This document shows positions 6,737 to 13,527 of a DNA stretch of 19,226 bases, piece by piece. The notes under the pieces are model-generated. The model made no database searches, had not been told where the DNA came from, and saw only the letters and a list, made by a program, of their open reading frames with translations. This DNA comes from Nitrospirota bacterium (GTDB taxonomy: Bacteria > Nitrospirota > Thermodesulfovibrionia > Thermodesulfovibrionales > UBA1546), in NCBI GenBank assembly GCA_004298625.1, contig SCSY01000106.1, forward strand, positions 1 to 19,226, read 5' to 3'. The stretch's first letter is position 1. The number at the start of each line of letters is the position of its first letter. The position numbers were made by a program, and so were the translations under genes.

Positions 6737-8638
6737 TTAACTTCTCTGTAACATCTTTTCGACCTCCTCTGAAGGCAAAGGCCTGCTGAAATAATATCCC
6801 TGAGCCATATCGCATCTCAGCAATCTCAGAATATCCAACTGCCCCTCTGTTTCTACCCCCTCCGCAATCGTCTTCAGGTTAAGATGATGCGCCATTGATA
6901 TTATCGCAGCTGTAATTGTAGCGTCATCCGGATTATCAACTATGCCTCTTATGAAAGAGATGTCAATCTTAAGGTTGTCTATCGGAAGCTTCTTTAGGTA
7001 ACTTAAAGACGAATAGCCTGTCCCGAAGTCGTCAATATTCACCGCGATCCCCAGCTTTTTTATCCTGTCAAGGATGTTTTTTGTAAACTCAGCATCCTGC
7101 ATAAAGGTGCTTTCGGTTATTTCAACTGCAAACAGCTTCGGATCAATGCCTGATTCCGTTATTGTTTTTTCCAATAAATCACCAATATCTTTCTGCCTGA
7201 ATTGAACTGCTGAAAAATTTACCGTAACTGGAACGATGCCGTATCCTTTATCCTGCCACTCCTTTAATTGCCTGAATGCCGCTTCCAATATCCATTGCCC
7301 GACGCTGATTATCATCCCTGTTTCCTCAAGCACCGGAATAAAATTTCCCGGAGAGACTAATCCGAGTTCAGGGCTTTTCCATCTCAGCAGGGCCTCCATC
7401 CCCGCCATCTTTATTGAATCAATATTGAAATAAGGCTGATAATAAAGCACGAACTCATTATTTTTCAGGGCCTTAAAAAGCCTTCTTTCAAGCAATATAA
7501 ATTCAGATGCCTTTCTATCCATATCCCTCGTATAAAACTGATAATCGTTCATGCCTGACTTCCTGACTCTCATCATGCCCATATTTGCATTTTTTAAGAG
7601 TTCATAGGCGTTATTGCCGTCCGGAGGATAACATGATATTCCGACACTCGTCGTTAATACAATTTCTTCTCCTTCTATTCCGAACGGTTGACGAATAGCG
7701 TTCATTAACTTCTCAACAAGCATGATAATATCCTCAAACCGGGCTATATCTATAAGCGCCACGCCGAATTCATCGCTTCCAATTCTGGCTACTATGTCGC
7801 CGTCCCTCAGGATGCTTAAAAGCCTCCTTCCGAATTCCTGCAATACCTTATCGCCTATCCCGGGGCCGAATGTGTCATTTATGAACGAGAATTTATCTAT
7901 ATCTATGGATAAGACCGCAATCAATCGTTTATTGTATTCCGCTCTTGCTATTGTCTGATCAAGCCTCTCGATAAAAAGATTCCTGTTAGGGAGTTCGGTC
8001 AGGGCATCGTAATTGGCAAGATGATGAAGCTTTGCTTCCAGCAGTTTTTGCTCTGTAATGTCCTTTGCAGTTGCTACGAAGTGCATAATATTTCCCCTGT
8101 CATCCTGAAGCGGGGTTATGGTATTGAATATGTCGAAAAGCTCTCCGGTTTTCTTTCTGTTCGTAACTATGGCGCGGAAGGCGCTGCCCAGAAGGATGGT
8201 ATCCCATAAGCCTTCATAAAATTGTTTATCATGCCTGCCTGATTTAAAAATCCTCGGATTTTGACCTATGAGTTCTTCCTTAGCGTACCCGGACATTTCC
8301 TCGACTGCATGATTCGCATACTCGATCTTTCCGTCCCTGTCGGTTATGAGAATCCAGTCTGAAGACCCTTCCACAGCCAGAGAAAGCTTTTTCATTTCCT
8401 CCTCTGTCCTCTTCCGACCGGCGATTGAGGCCTGAGCGAAGATGCCTGAAAGGATAAGCACTGCCAGGGCAAAAAGTCTCACCCACAGCTCATTCATTGC
8501 CGGGGTGATTATCTGTGATATAAATGAGCCTTCCCCGAATATATATGCGTCAACTGCGGAGTCAATTATCCAGAAAAATATTCCAAGTCCGATGCTGACC
8601 CATATTATCCAGGATGAAAATAATTTTAATTTTTTCAC
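6737..8638 (-). CDS. membrane PAS-GGDEF-EAL protein
   Basis: A 633-residue inner-membrane sensor with two N-terminal membrane segments (about 8-26 and 52-70) enclosing a short periplasmic loop. Then come a PAS domain (about 82-198, ending DITEQK), a GGDEF domain (about 205-365) and an EAL domain (about 380-628). The GGDEF signature is GSDEF (287-291), one glycine changed to serine, so cyclase activity is uncertain. The EAL domain has every expected residue: EAL 415-417, N474, E506, D536-D537 in DDFGTG, K557 in KID, E593 and Q613. It is therefore a likely c-di-GMP phosphodiesterase tuned by PAS and GGDEF input. The start is GTG at 8638-8636, directly after an in-frame TAG, with a GGTGG-like sequence upstream. 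It converges on the TPR gene and diverges from the RseC-family gene. Confidence 0.93.
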   Translation of the reverse strand: MKKLKLFSSWIIWVSIGLGIFFWIIDSAVDAYIFGEGSFISQIITPAMNELWVRLFALAVLILSGIFAQASIAGRKRTEEEMKKLSLAVEGSSDWILITDRDGKIEYANHAVEEMSGYAKEELIGQNPRIFKSGRHDKQFYEGLWDTILLGSAFRAIVTNRKKTGELFDIFNTITPLQDDRGNIMHFVATAKDITEQKLLEAKLHHLANYDALTELPNRNLFIERLDQTIARAEYNKRLIAVLSIDIDKFSFINDTFGPGIGDKVLQEFGRRLLSILRDGDIVARIGSDEFGVALIDIARFEDIIMLVEKLMNAIRQPFGIEGEEIVLTTSVGISCYPPDGNNAYELLKNANMGMMRVRKSGMNDYQFYTRDMDRKASEFILLERRLFKALKNNEFVLYYQPYFNIDSIKMAGMEALLRWKSPELGLVSPGNFIPVLEETGMIISVGQWILEAAFRQLKEWQDKGYGIVPVTVNFSAVQFRQKDIGDLLEKTITESGIDPKLFAVEITESTFMQDAEFTKNILDRIKKLGIAVNIDDFGTGYSSLSYLKKLPIDNLKIDISFIRGIVDNPDDATITAAIISMAHHLNLKTIAEGVETEGQLDILRLLRCDMAQGYYFSRPLPSEEVEKMLQRS

Positions 8639-8787
8639 CTACCACCATGTCTTTATGCAGTTATTATTCAGCGCAAATGCCCTCCTCTTTAAAAGCACTC
8701 TATCACACAGGGCCTTCACTGTCAATTTGTGCAACAATTCCTCTGAAAACCCGGCTGTATCAGGCCAAGACTTTTTAAAACTCCTTA

Positions 8788-8796
8788 TGGTAAAAT
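8788..8796 (+). promoter_or_regulatory. extended -10 promoter of the RseC-family gene, possibly leaderless
   Basis: TGG-TAAAAT (8788-8796) is an extended -10 nine bases before the ATG at 8806. No clear -35 and no ribosome binding site are seen. Transcription would start at about 8803, so the mRNA would be nearly leaderless. The rest of the 8639-8805 gap shows no gene. Confidence 0.35.
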
Positions 8797-8805
8797 GCTA
8801 CTGTT

Positions 8806-9231
8806 ATGGAAGAGATTGGAACAGTTAAGAGCGTTCAGGGAATGTTTGCCAGGGTCTCTGTTCCAAAGAAAAGCGTCTGCGAAGGCTGCACGGCAGGCGT
8901 CTGCAAGCCGGATGAACAGGCCATGGAAATCGAGGCCCTTAACAAGGCAAAGGCGAAAGTAGGACAAAAAGTCAGGGTTGTCGTAAAAACGTATACATAT
9001 CTGAAAGGCTCGATATTGGTCTATGGCATTCCTGCAATCGCGCTTGTTGCCGGAGCAGTTCTCGGGAAAGAGTTTTTCAGCGGCAGTTTTAAAGATATAG
9101 ACCCTGACATAATCTCCGCGATATTCGGATTCGGCGCATTCGCGCTCGCTTTTCTGGGCATTAAGATATGGAGCCTGTCCGCTGAAAAAAAGACAGGCTC
9201 AAGCCCTGTTGTAGAAGAGATATTAGAATAA
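8806..9231 (+). CDS. rseC: RseC/MucC-family membrane protein
   Basis: The protein has 141 residues. An N-terminal soluble part carries a cysteine cluster (C25, C28, C33 in VCEGCTAGVC), and two membrane segments follow at about 67-87 and 103-124, the layout of RseC/MucC proteins. In other bacteria members of this family take part in sigma-E control or in the Rsx/SoxR-reducing complex; no rsx or rseA/B genes are visible here, so the role is open. The cysteines may hold a metal or an Fe-S cluster. It starts an apparent plus-strand run with the EF-G-like gene, separated from it by a 110-bp AT-rich repeat region. Start chosen at the first ATG after an extended -10. Confidence 0.85.
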   Translation: MEEIGTVKSVQGMFARVSVPKKSVCEGCTAGVCKPDEQAMEIEALNKAKAKVGQKVRVVVKTYTYLKGSILVYGIPAIALVAGAVLGKEFFSGSFKDIDPDIISAIFGFGAFALAFLGIKIWSLSAEKKTGSSPVVEEILE

Positions 9232-9318
9232 ATTCAAGATTCAAGATTCAATATTTAAAATACCGAATTTTTGAATTTTGAATTCTAAACTTTATTTGAA
9301 TTTTGAATTTTGAATCTT
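9231..9318. repeat. AT-rich inverted repeat (TTCAAGATTC / GAATTTTGAA words) before the EF-G-like gene
   Basis: The left arm has three TTCAA words (9231-9251); the right side has repeated TTGAATTTTGAATTTTGAATC words (up to 9318). The two sides are largely complementary and would fold into a long, imperfect AT-rich hairpin. It fills nearly all the gap between rseC and the EF-G-like gene. The downstream ribosome binding site (GGGGG, 9333-9337) is outside it. Confidence 0.55.
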
Positions 9319-9341
9319 AAATTTAATATGATGGGGGTTTT

Positions 9342-11435
9342 ATGGCTAATTTTGACGTCAACACTATTCGCAACGTCGCCGTAATCGCTCATGGAGGCGC
9401 AGGAAAGACGTCTCTGGTCGAGGCGATGCTCTTTGACTCAGGCGCTATAGACAGGCTCGGCAGCATTGACGAAGGCAATACGGCAATGGATTCAGAACCT
9501 GAGGAAATATCAAGGAAGATAACCATTATATCCGCCCTCGGTTTCTGCAACTGGAACGGTCACAGGATAAATCTTATTGATACTCCCGGATTCATAAATT
9601 TCGTTGAGGATGTAAGGGGCAGCCTGAAAGCAGTTGATGGCGCAGTCGTAATAGTAAGCGCCATATCTGGAGTCAAGGCCGAGACAGAGAAGGTCTGGAA
9701 ATATGCCTGCGAGTATGAAGTCCCCAGAATAGTTTTCATCAACAAAATGGACAAAGAATCGGCAAATTTCATCGGCGCTCTTGAGGAACTTGCTCAGTCA
9801 TTCGGCTCTGAGGGAGTCCCCCTTCAGATACCGATAGGCTCGGGAGAAAAATTTGAGGGGATCATTAATCTCATCAACATGAAGGCGTATAAATTTTCAG
9901 GAGGAAAGGCGACCGAATCCGCCATCCCCGATGATATGCTCTCCGGGGCCCAGGAATACAGAAAAAAACTAGTTGAAAAAATTGCTGAATCCGATGATTC
10001 TCTTCTTGAAAAATACCTGGAAGGCGGAGAGCTGAGCCAGGAGGAGATAATAAAAGGCATAAAAGAGGGGTCCCTGTCCAGAAGGTTTATTCCTGTTGCA
10101 TGCGGCTCGGCATCGAAAAATATCGGCATACCGCAGCTTCTTGATACGATTTTACTCTGCCTGCCCTCTCCTGTTGACCTTGTAAGGATATTTCCCGTAA
10201 AAGGCAAAAACCCCAAAGACGGGACAGATGTGCAGAGGAAACCGGATGAAAAGGAGCCTTTTTCCGCATATATTTTCAAGACGATCGCCGACCCTTATGC
10301 AGGAAAACTTTCTCTTTTCAGGGTCTATTCAGGCATTCTGAAAGCCGATTCCACTGTGTTGAACTCGACAATAGGAGCGAAGGAAAGGATTGGTCAGGTC
10401 TTCTATCTCCTCGGCAAGAAACAGATACCGGCCAGCCTCGTAGGCCCTGGAGAGATCGGGGTTGTTGCAAAGCTTAAAGAGACAAATACAGGAGACACCC
10501 TCTCTGACGAAGCGCATCCGATAGTCTTCGAGAAGGTTAAGTTTGCAGAACCTATAATATCTTATGCCATAGCCCCGAAAAGCAAGGGCGATGAAGACAA
10601 GGTAAGCACGGGGCTTGGCAGGATACTCGAAGAAGACCCGACCCTGAAATTCCACAGAGATGAGGAGACAAAGGAGATGATACTCTCCGGCATGGGGCAG
10701 GTGCACCTGGAAGTCGCGCTTGAGAGACTTAAGAGAAAGTTCGGCGTTGAAGTTGTAATGAAGACCCCGAAGATTCCTTACAGAGAGACGGTAAAGACCC
10801 CTGCAAAGGCCCAGGGCAGATATAAGAAACAGTCCGGTGGAAGGGGGCAGTATGGAGACTGCCATATAATAATAGAGCCTCTGCCGAGAGGCAAGGGCTT
10901 TGAATTTGTGGATAAGGTAGTCGGCGGGGCAATCCCCAGACAATATATACCTGCGGTAGAAAAAGGAATTGTCGAGGCAATGCATGAAGGCATAATTGCA
11001 GGCTATCCGATGGTTGATGTAAGAGTGTCGCTTTATGACGGTTCGTATCATACGGTGGATTCATCTGAAATGGCTTTTAAGATTGCAGGCTCAATGGCGA
11101 TCAAAAAGGCTGTAGAGGATGCGAAACCAATACTCCTTGAACCGATAATGAAGGTGGAGGTTACCACGCCTGACGAGGCCCTCGGCGCTGTAATAGGCGA
11201 CCTCAATTCAAAGAGAGGAAAAGTCCAGGGAGTGGAATCGCAGGCCAGAAATCAGAAAATAGCCGCGTTGGTGCCGATGTCTGAACTCCTCACATATGCA
11301 AATCAACTCCACAGCCTTACCTCTGGAAGAGGGTTATATTCCATGGAATTTTCGCATTACGAGGAAGTCCCCGCACATCAGGCCCAAAAAGTAATAGCTG
11401 AAAAGGCAGCCCAGAAAAAAGAAAAGGCAGAGTAG
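9342..11435 (+). CDS. EF-G-like translational GTPase
   Basis: A 697-residue GTPase with the full EF-G layout: G domain (about 8-280), domain II (about 300-395) and domains III-V, including the GYPMVDVRV segment near residue 554. GTP-binding motifs are AHGGAGKTS (16-24), DTPGF (80-84) and NKMD (134-137). The P-loop GGAGKTS, where classical EF-G has IDAGKTT, and LGSIDEGNTAMD mark the EF-G-like (FusA2-type) clade rather than the main FusA. The ribosome-activated catalytic His of DTPGH is replaced by Phe84, so GTP hydrolysis may be slow or use another route. No rpsL, rpsG or tuf genes are nearby, which fits an accessory factor. It ends 2 bp before the next gene. Confidence 0.9.
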   Translation: MANFDVNTIRNVAVIAHGGAGKTSLVEAMLFDSGAIDRLGSIDEGNTAMDSEPEEISRKITIISALGFCNWNGHRINLIDTPGFINFVEDVRGSLKAVDGAVVIVSAISGVKAETEKVWKYACEYEVPRIVFINKMDKESANFIGALEELAQSFGSEGVPLQIPIGSGEKFEGIINLINMKAYKFSGGKATESAIPDDMLSGAQEYRKKLVEKIAESDDSLLEKYLEGGELSQEEIIKGIKEGSLSRRFIPVACGSASKNIGIPQLLDTILLCLPSPVDLVRIFPVKGKNPKDGTDVQRKPDEKEPFSAYIFKTIADPYAGKLSLFRVYSGILKADSTVLNSTIGAKERIGQVFYLLGKKQIPASLVGPGEIGVVAKLKETNTGDTLSDEAHPIVFEKVKFAEPIISYAIAPKSKGDEDKVSTGLGRILEEDPTLKFHRDEETKEMILSGMGQVHLEVALERLKRKFGVEVVMKTPKIPYRETVKTPAKAQGRYKKQSGGRGQYGDCHIIIEPLPRGKGFEFVDKVVGGAIPRQYIPAVEKGIVEAMHEGIIAGYPMVDVRVSLYDGSYHTVDSSEMAFKIAGSMAIKKAVEDAKPILLEPIMKVEVTTPDEALGAVIGDLNSKRGKVQGVESQARNQKIAALVPMSELLTYANQLHSLTSGRGLYSMEFSHYEEVPAHQAQKVIAEKAAQKKEKAE

Positions 11436-11437
11436 GA

Positions 11438-11989
11438 ATGATCATAAAAAGCAGACTGAGACTGAGGTCAAGCAAAAGATTAATTAATTTTTTTCTGGTC
11501 TTAACCTTCTTAATCTTCTTAACCTGCCTTTTACCTGTCTTTTCTGCGCAGGCTCAGCCACCTGCAATTCCGGCAACGCCCCAGGACATACCGGTTGAAC
11601 CCGTCAAGCCCGTAATGAAGATAGAAGTCAAAGACGGTCTTCTGAGCGTTGAGGTATCGGACGCAGAATTTGGGAATGTAATGAAAGAAATTGCTGAAAA
11701 AGCAAAATTTAAGGCAGAGATATCAGGCGCTGTCGCCTCAAAAAAAATAACCACTAATTTTAAGGATATCGATGTAGAAAGAGGCGTCCGCAGACTGCTC
11801 ACTGTCATGAAGGAAAAAGACTTTACCATATCATATAACACAGCAGGGATGATAGATAAACTGGAGATATACGGAAGCGCTGCAAAGCCTTTTGCAACTC
11901 CCACTACCCCTCCCAAAAAACCACAATATATTCAGAAACCTCCTATGCCTATTTTACCGCCGCAACCCCTGCCGCCGCCTCCTAAATAA
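11438..11989 (+). CDS. exported STN-like domain protein with proline-rich tail
   Basis: A 183-residue protein with a basic start and hydrophobic segment (about 16-36) followed by FSAQAQ, a likely signal peptide. Residues about 58-140 (LLSVEVSDAEFGNVMKEIAE, then ISGAVASKKITTNF and VERGVRRLLT) look like the small STN fold found at the start of secretins and TonB-dependent receptors. The last 40 residues are very rich in proline and suit a periplasmic or wall-spanning linker. No secretin core follows, so the domain stands alone. The ATG is 2 bp after the EF-G-like stop, with AGGA as ribosome binding site, so the two genes are probably co-translated; a functional link is unclear. The family is not one I can name. 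Confidence 0.75.
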   Translation: MIIKSRLRLRSSKRLINFFLVLTFLIFLTCLLPVFSAQAQPPAIPATPQDIPVEPVKPVMKIEVKDGLLSVEVSDAEFGNVMKEIAEKAKFKAEISGAVASKKITTNFKDIDVERGVRRLLTVMKEKDFTISYNTAGMIDKLEIYGSAAKPFATPTTPPKKPQYIQKPPMPILPPQPLPPPPK

Positions 11990-12022
11990 CTAAAGGGCAA
12001 ATGTTTAACATTTGCCCTTTAG
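11990..12022. terminator. perfect hairpin between convergent genes, likely bidirectional terminator
   Basis: CTAAAGGGCAAATG (11990-12003) and its exact complement (12009-12022) form a 14-bp stem with a 5-base loop, right after the STN-like gene stop and just beyond the selenoprotein gene stop on the other strand. The T-tracts are weak on both sides (TTATTT on minus; only A-rich on plus). Confidence 0.75.
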
Positions 12023-12034
12023 TGAAAAAACATT

Positions 12035-13399
12035 TTATTCCTTAGTTATCTCATATTTTCCGTCTTTGTCAATCTTTATATCTGCATTGAGGAAACGCAC
12101 TTTATAACCCGCCTCCTTAAGCTGGTGATATGCCATTTCAGCCCTGACGCCTGTTATGCAGTGGGTGATTATCTCCTTGTCTTTTGGTATGTCGGAAAGC
12201 TTTGAAGTTATGTCCTTCGTAGGAATATTCCTTGCTCCTATGAGCATCCCGCTTGATGCCTCATCAACGTCCCTCACATCGAGGATAAGCTTATCGCCTG
12301 GTTTTGTCTCTGCAATCCCCTTGAATTCATCTATCGAAATTTCTCCAGGACGGGGTTTTGGAACATATACAATTGTTGTTGCAAGGTCTCCGCTTACAAC
12401 GGGATTGCCTGCTTTCTTCCATGCCTCGATGCTTCCGTCAAGATAAGAGAGGTTGCTGTAGCCCCATTTCCTTACTACCGCAAACGCCTCTTCAGAGGCC
12501 TTAACTGTACTGCAGTAAATAATTATAGGGGCCTTTTTATCTGCGGGGAACCTGTCCTTTGAAGTTGCAAGCTCATTCAAGGGTATGGAAACCGCTCCCT
12601 TTATGTGTTCTTTCTTCGCCTCGTCCGCAGGCCTTATGTCAATGAGCACATGAGGTATGTCCTTGTCCATCGCTTCCTTAAGGTTTATAACAGTGGAGGC
12701 CACAAGATTGCCGGCCTTTTTCCAGGCAGGCATGCCGTCTACAAAAACCTTAACCTTTGTGTAACCTGATTTCTCCGCCTTACCGGCAGAGGATGGGCTG
12801 AGCCTTCAGGTGGCTCCTGCACAATAGAATACAAGGAGTTTGTCTTTCTCCTTCGGAAGCTTACCCGCATTCTTCTCAAACTCGGCGTCATAAATGGATA
12901 TTGCTCCGGGGATATGCCCCTCGTTATATCTTGCTCCGGGCCTTGAATCAACAAGGGTAAAATTGCCCTTATCCGCGCCCATTGCAACAAGCTTCGAAAG
13001 ATCTTCCGTTGTCATGAGTTTTTCAGGGGCGATCTTTGCTGGGGGCTTCACAGATACGCCTGTTGCATAGAGCGAACCTTCCTTCTCTGTAACTGCTATT
13101 GCAATCTCCTTCTCCTTTGGTATTGCGCTGAATTTCTCTGCGCCTGTAAGTTTTGTGTCATCCCCGAACTTAACAAGCCAGGTTGCAGGACCGATCTGTA
13201 TCTGGATCGTCTCCGCCTTCTTCGAGACGCCCGCAAAACCCCCGCGCAGTATCTTTTCGTCAGGCGCGTGGCACTGCTTGCAGGGCGCCGCAATCTTTGG
13301 TTTTGGCGCCGGTTCTGCTGTTGTCCCGTCGGAGCTCAGCAGGAATAATCCTGCAGCGACAAGGACAGCAGTTGCTAATGTTGTACTTTTCTTAAACAT
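12035..13399 (-). CDS. exported haem c / triple rhodanese selenoprotein with in-frame UGA (Sec198)
   Basis: One frame of 454 residues is interrupted only by TGA at 12808-12806. A naive gene caller would split it into 12806-13399 and a false start at ATG 12733, which lies mid-domain and has no ribosome binding site. In order: signal peptide (1-28), one haem c motif CKQCH (40-44), a small beta-rich region (about 55-120), then rhodanese domains at about 127-231, 236-335 and 353-445. Active-site cysteines are C193 (FYCAGAT), C296 (IYCSTVK) and C414 (HCITGVR). UGA follows as residue 198, giving C-x4-U, then RLSPSSAGKAEKSGY and GMPAWKKAG, which complete the same rhodanese fold. A SECIS-like hairpin follows the UGA. 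GGAGG precedes ATG 13399 by five bases, with a good promoter further up. The role is probably periplasmic sulfur or redox chemistry. The alternative is a nonsense mutation or read error. Confidence 0.85.
12773..12808 (-). promoter_or_regulatory. candidate bacterial SECIS element with UGA
   Basis: On the minus strand, TGA (12808-12806) is followed after 14 bases by CTCTGCC (12791-12785), loop GGTAA (12784-12780) and GGCGGAG (12779-12773). The 7-bp stem has one G-U pair. The apical loop begins with G, about 22 bases after the UGA. This fits the bacterial SECIS rule of a small loop with an early G roughly 16-37 bases downstream. The hairpin lies inside the coding region, as in E. coli fdhF. I checked pairing by eye, not by folding software. 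Confidence 0.75.
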
Positions 13400-13450
13400 A
13401 GGAACCTCCTTTTTTATGGTCAGATAACCTAAAGCTGTAACTTTAAGTTT

Positions 13451-13479
13451 AGTTTATGCGATACTATGCAACATGTCAA
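13451..13479 (-). promoter_or_regulatory. promoter of the selenoprotein gene
   Basis: On the minus strand, TTGACA (13479-13474) and TAAACT (13456-13451) are separated by 17 bp, a near-ideal sigma-70 layout. Transcription would start near 13444, giving a leader of about 45 nt with a GGAGG site before ATG 13399. Confidence 0.6.
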
Positions 13480-13490
13480 GCCCCTCTGCC

Positions 13491-13520
13491 TTGACTTTCA
13501 GGCCATTATAGTGGTAATTT
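13491..13520 (+). promoter_or_regulatory. promoter of ileS, possibly leaderless
   Basis: TTGACT (13491-13496) and TAATTT (13515-13520) are 18 bp apart. The -10 is only seven bases before the ATG at 13528, and no ribosome binding site is present, so the message may be leaderless. It lies back to back with the selenoprotein promoter. Confidence 0.4.
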
Positions 13521-13527
13521 TTCTCTT

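Noticed and set aside
8442..8828. Plus-strand ORF of 128 codons across the divergent gap
   Set aside because: It overlaps the PAS-GGDEF-EAL start and the RseC-family start, and its protein looks like random translation.
10329..11051. Minus-strand ORF of 240 codons over the EF-G-like gene
   Set aside because: It is a shadow of conserved EF-G coding sequence with unnatural composition.
12035..12733. Separate short rhodanese gene starting at ATG 12733
   Set aside because: The ATG lies in the middle of a rhodanese domain (GMPAWKKAG), has no ribosome binding site, and the frame continues upstream through one TGA into the matching first half.
12035..13399. Pseudogene with a nonsense mutation
   Set aside because: Both halves are intact, the TGA falls at a usual Cys position, a SECIS-like hairpin follows, and the promoter and ribosome binding site are good. 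It is not fully excluded without the sel genes.
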